From positions 6,988,001 through 7,052,000 of the forward strand of contig NZ_CP029189.1 of the NCBI RefSeq assembly GCF_008642275.1: a DNA stretch of 64,000 bases. Reading direction: 5' to 3'. Below are positions 17,495 to 25,900 of the stretch, piece after piece. Below the pieces are notes generated by a model. It made no database searches. It was given only the letters and a program-made list of their open reading frames with translations, and was not told the DNA's origin. Made by a program: the position numbers and the translations under genes. Position 1 is the first letter of the stretch. Every line of letters begins with the position of its first letter. Origin of the DNA: Streptomyces venezuelae. Its GTDB lineage: Bacteria > Actinomycetota > Actinomycetes > Streptomycetales > Streptomycetaceae.

Positions 17495-17992
17495 TCACGC
17501 GGCGTCCCTCGCGACGGGCGGCCGCCTCCGCGGGCCGAACGTGGAGTCGAAGGTGCAACAGCGAGTCGTGGGCACGAGCAGGTACGGAGCCCCTGAACCT
17601 GCGACCGAGTGGGGGCCGGTCTGCCCCGCCGCGAGGGCGTCGTGCGGCGTGAGAACGTCGAGGCTGTCGAACACGTAGTAGAGGGGCAGCACGGTCCACG
17701 CGACGAGCTGGAGGTGTGCGCGGACCGCAGCGCTTTCGATGGCGTGGCGGTGCGTCGCCCGACTAGTCATGCTGCTCTTGCAGTCGATCATTGCGACGTG
17801 GCCCTCCTTAGCGGCAAGGAGGTCGGGAGTCCAGCGGAGGGAGCTGTCCGTCCCTCGGAGTGCGGCTTGAACAGGGTGGGTGAGGACTCCCTGTCCCCAC
17901 GGGTTGACCGCCCATCCGCGCGCGGTCAGTTCCTCGGTGATGCGCTGCTCGTGGGCGTCCCCCACGGCCTTCCTCTGTTGAAAGCTCGGCAT
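17495..17992 (-). CDS. PD-(D/E)xK nuclease-like protein
   Basis: 165 aa from ATG 17992. WTPDLLAAKEGHVAMIDCKS contains the PD...DxK active-site arrangement (Asp in TPDLL, then Asp-Cys-Lys) of the restriction-endonuclease/Holliday-junction-resolvase fold, after an N-terminal helix with QQRKAVGDAHEQRITEELTA. Such proteins are common cargo of actinomycete integrative elements. The ribosome site is poor and the start could be earlier. The role, whether element processing or defence, is not determined. Confidence 0.65.
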   Translation of the reverse strand: MPSFQQRKAVGDAHEQRITEELTARGWAVNPWGQGVLTHPVQAALRGTDSSLRWTPDLLAAKEGHVAMIDCKSSMTSRATHRHAIESAAVRAHLQLVAWTVLPLYYVFDSLDVLTPHDALAAGQTGPHSVAGSGAPYLLVPTTRCCTFDSTFGPRRRPPVARDAA

Positions 17993-18231
17993 GCTGTGAA
18001 GTGTTGCGCAGCTCGCTCCGGGCAAAACAAGGGGCGGATGCAGACCGGCCAGGCGGAACCGCGCAGAACCCGTCCGTCTATGTTCGCCGGCGTCCGCCTG
18101 AGTCCGGCTGTGTCTCACTGCGTCCGAACAACAATGGCTGGAAGTCGCCCACGCGGGGCACTGCTTTGCTCCGGTTGGGGTTGGTGCCAGCATGCTCGAT
18201 GCGCCGCTGCCGGCCTCACGTTGACCACCCG

Positions 18232-18267
18232 AGGCCTTCGGGGAACGGGCCCGCTCCCCGAAAGCCT
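18232..18267. terminator. Long GC-rich hairpin between two leftward genes
   Basis: An inverted repeat of about 18 bp per arm with a few mismatches (AGGCCTTCGGGGAACGGG against CCCGCTCCCCGAAAGCCT) directly after the stop of the gene ending at 18282. It is the likely terminator of that gene. Confidence 0.55.
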
Positions 18268-18281
18268 GACGGGAGTTGAGG

Positions 18282-19619
18282 TCAGCTGAGGCGGAGGCGG
18301 CGCAGCGCCATGACGGTGCCGTCGGGGTGGAGGGAGACGGGACCTCGCCACTTGGCGTCCCAGGGGTCGGAGTCCCAGGAGTCGCGAAGGTTGTGTGCCT
18401 CGTGGCGGTACTGCTCGACCCTGCCGTCGCGGAGGTGGTCGAAGAGGTCTTCCGCCAGGCCGGAGAACGCTTCCACGCGGACGCCGTTGAGGCGGAAGAC
18501 GTGGTCGGTGCCTACGAACTTCTTGCCATGGATGGTGTGGGTGACGTCCTGGACGATGCCCGTTCCGGCGTGGGTGAAGGTCTCGAAGTGGCCCTTGCCC
18601 TGGCGCTTGGTCAGGTACTGGGCGGTGGGTTCGCCGCCTCCGGTGAAGGCCATCAGGCCGGCGGCGTCGGCCTGGGCGAGCACGCGGCCGAACCAGCCGC
18701 ACTCCTCGGGGCGCACGTGGTAGCCGACCGGCGGTTCCTCGTGCGGGCCGGTCGGAGCGTCGATGCCGGGACGGATGCTTCGGTCTTCGACCGGAGGGTC
18801 GAGGTGGAGGTCCTTCGCATCCCAGAGGGTGCCGTCGCCCGGGGCCTGGAGCAGGTAGAGAGTGATGCTCTCGCTCTTCTTGGGGAGCGTGGTGCCGAAG
18901 ACGAAGGCCGGCGTCTCGTTGTACGGGCCGATGTGGATGCCCTCCACGTCGGCGGAGGCGGTGGCAAGCTGCTTGTGCACCTGCGCGGCATGGCCGTGAG
19001 TGCCCTTGCAGGTGACCGGGATGACCCGCGACGGCTCACCCGGCTGCCACACCTCCAGGAAGAAGCCCGGCCGACGCGGGGCGCTGCTGCGCCCGGCCTC
19101 TTTGCCGGTCAGCGTCCAGCCGGCCCGCATGGCTATCTCGGCATCGATAACCGAGACCGAGTGGTCCGGGTACTGGGACGCGAGCACGCGTCGGGCGAGT
19201 GCCAGCGCGAAGCCGATGCCGAGCTCGCCCGACTGGGTGGCGGCGTAGTGGCGCCTGGGGTTGCGTCCCTCAGGGGACAGTGCCATGTAGCGGCCGTCAT
19301 TGCCGGTGAGGGCCTGGCAGTACTTCAGGCTGGCCCAGTGCTCGGCGAGCCCGCGCCCCGCGCCTTGGCGGGCGAGCACGCTGGCCCGGCCCAGGGAGTG
19401 CAGGACGTCCCAGGGGGTGAGCTGGAGCGAGACGCCGAGTGGCTTGATGGGTAGGGGCCGGAGTTCTGGTTTGCGGCGGAGAGGGGCCTGGCCCTTCTCC
19501 CGCTTGGCCTTGTCGTCCGCGGTAGCAGCTTTCGCAACGCTGCCCGCGAGTTCCGATGTCGAGTGAACGGCCACGTTCCACGGCTGCGCGAGATCCCTCA
19601 GCACGTCTGCTCGCTTCAA
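18282..19619 (-). CDS. Unidentified 445-aa protein of the integrative element
   Basis: Starts at TTG 19619 with GGGGGAAAG upstream. I do not recognise the family. Two segments are suggestive: RPGFFLEVWQPGEPSRVIPV followed by TCKG has the acid-hydrophobic-xK spacing of a nuclease core, and a GGGEPTAQYLTKRQG stretch lies in the C-terminal half. No transmembrane segment is present. It lies between a PD-(D/E)xK gene and a membrane-anchored Mrr-type gene, which favours a role in nucleic-acid conflict, but this is guilt by association. Confidence 0.65.
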   Translation of the reverse strand: MKRADVLRDLAQPWNVAVHSTSELAGSVAKAATADDKAKREKGQAPLRRKPELRPLPIKPLGVSLQLTPWDVLHSLGRASVLARQGAGRGLAEHWASLKYCQALTGNDGRYMALSPEGRNPRRHYAATQSGELGIGFALALARRVLASQYPDHSVSVIDAEIAMRAGWTLTGKEAGRSSAPRRPGFFLEVWQPGEPSRVIPVTCKGTHGHAAQVHKQLATASADVEGIHIGPYNETPAFVFGTTLPKKSESITLYLLQAPGDGTLWDAKDLHLDPPVEDRSIRPGIDAPTGPHEEPPVGYHVRPEECGWFGRVLAQADAAGLMAFTGGGEPTAQYLTKRQGKGHFETFTHAGTGIVQDVTHTIHGKKFVGTDHVFRLNGVRVEAFSGLAEDLFDHLRDGRVEQYRHEAHNLRDSWDSDPWDAKWRGPVSLHPDGTVMALRRLRLS

Positions 19620-19720
19620 GCTGCTTTCCCCCTACGTTCGTACGGGTGTTACAGGCCAACGTCGCAAGCTACGTGGGGGAGTAGGGGCGCATGAAGGGCG
19701 TAAGCGCGCACATTACCGAT

Positions 19721-19750
19721 GTCGGCCCCCACCCTTGGATGGGGGCCGAC
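19721..19750. terminator. Perfect 10-bp hairpin after a small leftward ORF
   Basis: GTCGGCCCCC at 19721-19730 pairs with GGGGGCCGAC at 19741-19750 around a 10-base loop. It starts four bases after the stop of the small minus-strand ORF ending at 19754, which supports that ORF being transcribed. Confidence 0.55.
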
Positions 19751-19753
19751 CAG

Positions 19754-19843
19754 TCAGGCGTTGACCTGTGCTGCGTCGACGTCGGCGTTGCATTCGGGAC
19801 TGGTCCGGTACGGGTAACGGCCCGAGCGGATGACCATCGGCAT
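19754..19843 (-). CDS. Small ORF, 29 aa, unknown
   Basis: ATG 19843, preceded by GAGGCCGAGGA, encodes a 29-residue peptide beginning MPMVIRSGRYPYRTSPECN. It ends four bases before a perfect terminator-like hairpin. The ribosome site, sensible codon use and hairpin argue for a real small gene. No family is recognised; possibilities include a small regulatory protein or part of a conserved short streptomycete family. Confidence 0.4.
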   Translation of the reverse strand: MPMVIRSGRYPYRTSPECNADVDAAQVNA

Positions 19844-19999
19844 TCCTCGGCCTCGGCCGCGGGGACATCGGGTCGTCGTTGAGCACGCGCCCGGCCCGTC
19901 GAGTGGGCGGCCCGCAGGGATCGAGCCATGGCCGACGGGCGCCCTTACTGACACGCGTCGCCTTGCCCAGACTGCTGATCGGAGATGGGGAGGTATTGG

Positions 20000-20701
20000 G
20001 TGGCGGTACGCAAGAGGCGCCGGTCGGCATCACGGAAGCGTCGGGAGGCTCGGCTCAAGGCGGGCGCATGGGCCGGCGTCGCGGTCCTGGCGTTGCTCCT
20101 GACGTTCTGGTCGGCCATCTGGCCATACCTGGTCGGACTGTTGCTGCTTGGGGCTGTCGGCGGTGGCACTTGGTGGCTGTGGAGGACGGACCGTTTCATC
20201 CGGGGCAGTGACCGGCGGTGGCGTCACGAGGACGCGGTCAACGTCGGCCATCGAACGCTGGCCGAGGTGGACCTAATGGACGGCACCCAGTTCGAGGATT
20301 TTGTGGCCGATCTCTGCAGGCGGGACGGATGTACGGAAGTCCGCCGTGTCGGCCGCACGGGTGACGACGGCGCCGACGTACGCGGACGGCTGCCCGACGG
20401 CCGCACCATGGTGATCCAGTGCAAGCGCTACCACCCGAAGCGGAAGATCTCCAATGGGGAGGTCCGCAACCTCCTTGGCTCGCAGGTGCACTTCAAGGCC
20501 GAGGTTGCCCTCTTCGTCACCACCACGTACTTCAGCGGCCCCGCCGAACGCTGCGCCGTGCAGAACGGTGTCGTAGCCGTCCATCGTGATCACCTCGGCC
20601 TGTGGAACAACGGAGCTGCGCTCCCGTCACTCACAGCGGTGAACGGAGCCGGCCAAGGGGACCGCCTGCACCGCGCCCTGCGCAAGAACACGTACGAGTA
20701 G
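20000..20701 (+). CDS. Membrane-anchored Mrr-type restriction endonuclease-like protein
   Basis: 233 aa. A basic N-terminus (VRKRRRSASRKRREAR) is followed by two hydrophobic segments (AGVAVLALLLTFWSAI and YLVGLLLLGAVGGGTWWL, about residues 25-60). The C-terminal Mrr_cat domain has FEDFVADLCRRDGCTEVRRV, GDDGADVRG (catalytic Asp) and MVIQCKRY (Q-x-K). GTG 20000 is preferred because GGGGAGG sits six bases upstream; ATG 19985 is the alternative. Mrr proteins cleave modified or foreign DNA, and several membrane-tethered Mrr-like proteins occur in streptomycetes with unknown function. It is followed by the T-box-aspS block. Confidence 0.82.
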   Translation: MAVRKRRRSASRKRREARLKAGAWAGVAVLALLLTFWSAIWPYLVGLLLLGAVGGGTWWLWRTDRFIRGSDRRWRHEDAVNVGHRTLAEVDLMDGTQFEDFVADLCRRDGCTEVRRVGRTGDDGADVRGRLPDGRTMVIQCKRYHPKRKISNGEVRNLLGSQVHFKAEVALFVTTTYFSGPAERCAVQNGVVAVHRDHLGLWNNGAALPSLTAVNGAGQGDRLHRALRKNTYE

Positions 20702-20861
20702 CGCTGTTGGCGGGTGATTTTCAGCGGCCGCCGTCTTGGGCCTGGACGAGGGGATTGCGAGCGCGGAGGGAATCGGCTTCGATCCTTGGCCTGGGACTTC
20801 GCTGGCTTGGACGGGTGGGACCCGGCAGGGGCCGAAGCCATCGCTATGGCCGCTTTCAGAA

Positions 20862-22487
20862 GCGTGCCTCGATGTTTTCCGTTGCGTCGTGCCTGCACGT
20901 ATCCGTACCCTCTTCTCAACGCGTCGACGGAGACGAGTAGCCATGGGTCAAGCGAGCAGAGAGAGCCGCCGGTAGCTGTGAAGGCGGACTCGCACCCATG
21001 GTGAAGACCCTCCCGAGCGCGGGGAGGAAAGGCCTTCGGGCCCAATGCCCCGCCGGTTCGCCCCCGTCATCGGGCTGAATGAGGCCGCCGCTGTCTGGCG
21101 GTGGCAAAGGCGTGGTGGCACCGCGAGTCCCCTTCTCGCCCACGCTTCCAAGGGATCATGACGACGCCCCTGGAGGGCTGCGATGATCCACACCATTAGC
21201 CGCGTACTGGCTTCCGAGCTACGCGCGCACCTCGACCAGACCGTCACCGTATCCGGCTGGGTGAACGCCCTGCGGCTGCAGCGCACGATGCAGTTCGTCA
21301 TCCTGCGGGACCACTCCGGCATGGTCCAGGTGACCCACAAGCGCGACGGCGGCCCGCTCGAAGCCGTCCTGGAGTCCCTCACCCCCGAGTCCGCCGTCCG
21401 GATCACCGGCCGCGTCGTGGACGCGGCTCAGGTCAAGCTGGGCGGCCTGGAGCTCGTTCCTGAGTCGGTCGAGGTGCTGAACCGGGCGGAAACGCCGCTG
21501 CCGATCGACGAGCACACCGGCCCCGAGCACCGGCTCGACTGGCGGTTCCTCGACGTGCGCAAGCGGGCCACGGCGCAGATGGTGTTCGCCGTGCAGACGA
21601 CCCTGGAGCAGGGGCTGCGCGAGTACGCCATGGCGAACGGCTGCACGGAGATGCACACGCCGAAGCTGATGGGGACCGCCTCGGAGTCCGGCGCGGAGGT
21701 GTTCAAGCTCGGGTACTTCGACCGGTCGGCCTACCTCGCGCAGTCTCCGCAGTTCTACAAGCAGATGGCCGTGGCGGCCGGCATCGACCGCGTCTTCGAG
21801 ATCGGGCCCGTCTTCCGGGCCGAACCGTCGTTCACCTCCCGGCACGCGACCGAGTTCACGGGCGTGGACGTCGAGCTGTCGTGGATCGACGACGTCGAGG
21901 ACGTGATGGCGTTCGAGGAGCGGATGCTCGCCCACGCTATCGCCAAGGTCGCAGAGGTCCACGGTGAGGCGATCCGGGAGGTCTTCGGCATCGAGGTCGT
22001 CGTGCCGGAGGCCCCGTTCCCCAGGGTCACGATGGCCGAGGCTCAGGAGATCCTGCGGGCCGGCGGCTGGGACCCCGAAGGCGTCAAGGAGGACCTGGAC
22101 CCGGAAGGTGAGCGCGCGATCGCCGCACATATGAAGGAGCAGACCGGGCACGAGTTCGTGTTCCTCACGCACTACCCGGCCAGTATCCGGCCCTTCTACC
22201 ACATGCGTCCGGCAGACCGGCCGGACCTCACGCTCAGTTTCGACCTGCTCTGGAAGGGCCTGGAGATCACCACTGGGGCCCAGCGCGAGCACCGCTCCGA
22301 CGTGCTGCTCAGGCAGGCCGAGAAGAACATGGACACCGGGCCGATGCAGGACTACATGAACATCTTCCGCTTCGGCTGCCCGCCGCACGGCGGACTCGGT
22401 GCCGGCCTGGGCCGGATCCTGATGGTCATGCTCGGCCTGGACTCGATCCGCGAGGCCGCGTTCCTGTTCCGGGGACCGAACCGCCTC
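20862..22487 (+). repeat. 1.6-kb direct repeat, copy A (T-box plus aspS)
   Basis: Nearly identical to 50802-52430, with scattered substitutions and one 3-base length difference near 22320. The offset is 29,940 bases before the indel and 29,943 after it. The repeat covers promoter, T-box leader and almost all of aspS. Similarity ends abruptly before GCGTGCCTCGATG on the left and right after CCGAACCGCCTC, which replaces the last codons of the gene in this copy. Confidence 0.92.
20930..21182 (+). ncRNA. T-box riboswitch leader with Asp (GAC) specifier, copy A
   Basis: Stem I has AGTA (20936-20939) on the 5' side of the specifier loop and GAA-GAC (21003-21008) on the 3' side, so the specifier is GAC, aspartate. 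CCATGGGT (20941-20948) pairs with ACCCATGG, GCGAG with CTCGC, and CCGCC/GGCGG close a terminal loop GGTAGCTGTGAA with the GNUG motif. The T-box TGGTGGCACCGCG is at 21113-21125. GGAGG lies seven bases before the ATG, so control is probably translational, as in actinomycete T-boxes: uncharged tRNA-Asp would expose the ribosome site. Confidence 0.82.
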
Positions 22488-22505
22488 CGAGCTCCAGCTC
22501 CTTGA
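21183..22505 (+). CDS. aspS: Archaeal-type aspartyl-tRNA synthetase, copy A with altered C-terminus
   Basis: 440 aa class IIb synthetase of the short archaeal/non-discriminating type, without the bacterial GAD insertion. An N-terminal OB-fold (TVSGWVNALRLQRTMQFVIL) is followed by motif 2 (FRAEPSFTSRHATEFTGVDV) and motif 3 (GLGAGLGRILMVMLGL). The gene is under a T-box leader that senses tRNA-Asp. Compared with the copy at 51123 it has LLRQAEKNMDTG in place of LLGQAEEKGMDTG, and the end reads RLRAPAP instead of RLTP because the repeat boundary cuts the last codons. Charging of tRNA-Asp, and tRNA-Asn if non-discriminating, is the expected activity. As cargo of an element it could be a resistant back-up enzyme. 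Confidence 0.87.
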   Translation: MIHTISRVLASELRAHLDQTVTVSGWVNALRLQRTMQFVILRDHSGMVQVTHKRDGGPLEAVLESLTPESAVRITGRVVDAAQVKLGGLELVPESVEVLNRAETPLPIDEHTGPEHRLDWRFLDVRKRATAQMVFAVQTTLEQGLREYAMANGCTEMHTPKLMGTASESGAEVFKLGYFDRSAYLAQSPQFYKQMAVAAGIDRVFEIGPVFRAEPSFTSRHATEFTGVDVELSWIDDVEDVMAFEERMLAHAIAKVAEVHGEAIREVFGIEVVVPEAPFPRVTMAEAQEILRAGGWDPEGVKEDLDPEGERAIAAHMKEQTGHEFVFLTHYPASIRPFYHMRPADRPDLTLSFDLLWKGLEITTGAQREHRSDVLLRQAEKNMDTGPMQDYMNIFRFGCPPHGGLGAGLGRILMVMLGLDSIREAAFLFRGPNRLRAPAP

Positions 22506-22994
22506 CGCGATGAACGTCCGTCCAGGCGTGCCCGCACCCGAGATCGTCCAGCGACGCGTCCAGCCTTCCCCATAACGGGTGTACGGCGGTGTACCCCATC
22601 AGCCCCCTCATGCGCCCCACCGCCAGCGTCCCCAGCCCAAGACGCCCTCATGCCTCTCACCCCCGGTGCGCACTCCCCGTCATCCTCCTCCCGGCGTAGA
22701 ACGACATGTGTCCGGGCTGGCGTCCGCTTCGCGCGACACTCTCCGTTTCGCGCCGCGCGGACGTGTGCGGTGGGTGCTGGCAGGGACGACGACAGGACTC
22801 GGCCCTCAAGATGTTTGGCCAGTTCCGATGTGAATGACGGCAGTTGAGCCGTCCAACATCCCGGCTTCGGTCAAATCGTCGCCAACCCGACTAGTGTGTC
22901 CATCTGTTCGACTGGACCGGAAGAGGTCGGGGATCAACCCGTCCGCGGTCCCGGCCCTGGTGGCTCACTGACGGGTGCGCGTAGATTGTGATGC
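22506..22994. other. No gene; region after aspS copy A
   Basis: About 490 bases with no supported gene and no terminator like the one after copy B. The last 100 bases before the STAND gene presumably hold its promoter; no clear -35/-10 pair stands out. Confidence 0.4.
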
Positions 22995-25900
22995 GTGGAG
23001 GATTTCCCCTCGTGGCTTACAGCCGCGCGCAAAGCCAGTGGATGGTCGCAGCAAGATCTGGCGCTGCGCGTTGGAGTGGCACAAACCCTTATCGCGGAGT
23101 GGGAGCGCGGGGTCACGGCGCCCAGCTCAGACGTCCTCGGGTATATCCAAGAGATGCTCGCAGTCGGTCGTGGGGTTGGTGATGTCCCAGCCAGTACAGC
23201 GGCCGTCGGTCTGCCACGGCGTACGAGCCTTCCGTTCGTGGTTCTCGACGAGTACGCCTTCGAGTCGTTCTGCGCGGACCTTGCTCTCGAACTGTTCCCA
23301 GGTGCCCATGTGCAGAGGTTCGGCTCTCGAGGGGAGAAGCAGCACGGCATTGACGTGCGCGTAGTGACTGTGAATGGGGAGCGTATCGGCATCCAGTCCA
23401 AGCACTATGCCCAGTACGGGCCTGCGCGGTTTGCCGCCGCAGTGAAAGCGCTGGACCACGCCGAGGCCTGCGTGGACCGCTGCCTCCTCTTCGTCACGGC
23501 CACCGTTAGTGTCAAGGTTCAGCAGGCAGCGGCGAATGAACCAGGATGGGAAGTTTGGGACGCCGATGTCCTCGCACGGAAGGTGGGCTCGCTGGACCCT
23601 GACGCCGCGGTCCGAGTCGTCGACAGGTATTTCCCTGGCCATCGCGAACCGTTTCTCGGAATCTCGGGGCCCTCGCCCTGGGAGACCGCCGATGAGGCCT
23701 TCGGCAGGTTCGGGCAGGGTGACCGATTCTCGCACCGTTGGAACCTTGTGGGTCGAGATGCCGAACTGGGGCAGATCGCTGCATTCGTTCGTGGCGATGC
23801 TCCTGACGCGTCCGCCATCGGTCTAGTCATTGCCGCAGCGGGAGCCGGCAAGAGCCGTCTGCTGAAAGCAGTCACCCAGAGCATCGAACGCCCGGAGGAA
23901 AGCATTCCCGCCATGTCGGTACGGGTGGCTCCCCGTGAGCCCATCACGCCGCAGGCGTACGAACTCCTGCCCCGTTCACCTGGCCTCCTCCTTGTCGTAG
24001 ATGACGCGCAAGACCTCGGCGAGCAGCTGCGCTCCGTCCTAGCTGGTATTCGCCGCGAGCGCCCCGAAGCCAAGATCCTGCTTGCGACTCGCCCCTACGG
24101 GATGCCCGCCGTTCGGGAAGCCCTGCGCGCCCTCGGCATCGACCACACCTCGATCCCCACCTGGCTCCTGGGGGAACTCTCCGTCACCGAGGCCGCAGCA
24201 CTGGCAACGGAAGCTCTCGGTCCCAGCAAGGCTCATCTCGCCCTCGTGCTGGCCCGCGCTGCAAAAGACTGCCCCTTGATCCTGCTGACTGCAGCAGTGC
24301 AGCTCCGCGACGGCACGCTGAGTACCTCTGTACTGAATACGGACGAACACATCCGACGTCAGCTCAGCGACGCCTTCCTGCGCGCAGCCGTCCCCGCCTC
24401 TGTGTTCCCAGACACCCGTCTTCGCGACGTGCTGCGAGCGATCGCCCTTCTTCAGCCCTTCCGGGAGGATGCCCCTGATCTCCGGGAAGCCCTCAGTAGC
24501 ATCACTGGCCTTCCCTTCTACGATGTCGCACCTCACATCCAGGCCCTCGAGCAGGCTGGCCTGCTCCTTCGCCGAGGTTCGTCCCTTCGAATCGTGCCAG
24601 ACCTTCTCGGTGACGCTGTCCTTGGCGAAGCCGCACTCCTCCCTGCCACGGGCTCTTCCACCGGCTATCTAGAACACGCCCACGCGTTTCTCGGCGACAA
24701 GCAAGAACCCCTACTCCACGCACTGATCAACACCAGTCGGGTTGAATGGCAGTGGCGTTTGGACCAGGTTCGAACGAGCGACCTTGTCGAACCCCTCTGG
24801 TCCGAGGTAGCCGACTCTATTCTTCGAGCTGACCCCGCGCGGCAGGTGCAATTCATGGCTTTTCTGCGCCAGGTCGGAGTATTTCAACCTGAGCGAACTC
24901 TCGCCCTAGTGCGTCAGCTATACGACCGTGATGCTGGAGTCGCTCTGCGTGGCGCGCTGCCTCCAGTCCTCGAAGCGGTGGCTCACGACCCCGGGCATAC
25001 CGAAGAAGCCTGCAATCTGCTCTGGGCCCTCGGCAAGGACGATGTACGCACCCTCAACGCACACCCTGACCACGCCCTGAGAATCCTCACGTCGCTTGCC
25101 TCATACGAGGTTGGCAAGCCGCTCACGCAGCAGCGGACCGTCATCCGCGCTGTCGCCCGTTGGGTAGCCGAAGCAGAGTCATCCGTTCACCCTCGGATGC
25201 CCCTCGAACTGCTCGATCCCGTATTCGCATCCGAAGCCGAGTCCACGACGCAGGAGGGGTGGACTCTCACCTTTCACCGGATCGCACTCTCAATGGAATC
25301 GGTCTGGGAAGTCCGCCGCCAGGCACTCGATCTGCTTTTTCGAGAGTACGAACAGGGAGATGCCCGGCGGTCCGCCCGAGCGGCGCTCACCTTCGAAGAA
25401 GCCCTCCGTGGCACCCACGGGGCAGGCGAATCGTACGTAACCCAACTGCTGAACGAATTGCGCGACCGAACGCGTTCGACCAAGCCCGGGCCCTTGGCCG
25501 CTGTCGCAGTACAGCAGGCTGTCGAATGGAACTTCACGTACGGCTCTGACGACAACAGGCACGCAGCCCGTGAGGTCGTTGAGGCCCTTTCCACATCGAC
25601 CGCCCACGACCTCGCCACCGCCCTCCACACCAGCTGGTGGACCAAAATCCGGCGTAGCCGTCACCACGACGACGCCGCGGACGAAGAGCTTTGGGACGCT
25701 TGGCTGCGTGCCACTGCCGAGGCCACCAACCCGCAGCCGGCCGAACAGATCTGGCAAGAGATCCGCGCCGTACTCTCAGATGGGTACGACGTGTTCGGAT
25801 ATCACCCCGAGCACGCCCAGCCGCTTCTTTCCCACCTGCTCGACAGCCGCCCGGAGCTAGCCCTCTTGATCTGTGAAGACGTGGCGGATTGTCCGGAACG

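Noticed and set aside
21219-22388. A 389-codon frame antisense to aspS (also at 51159-52331)
   Set aside because: Shadow of the synthetase coding sequence; no ribosome site and no family similarity.
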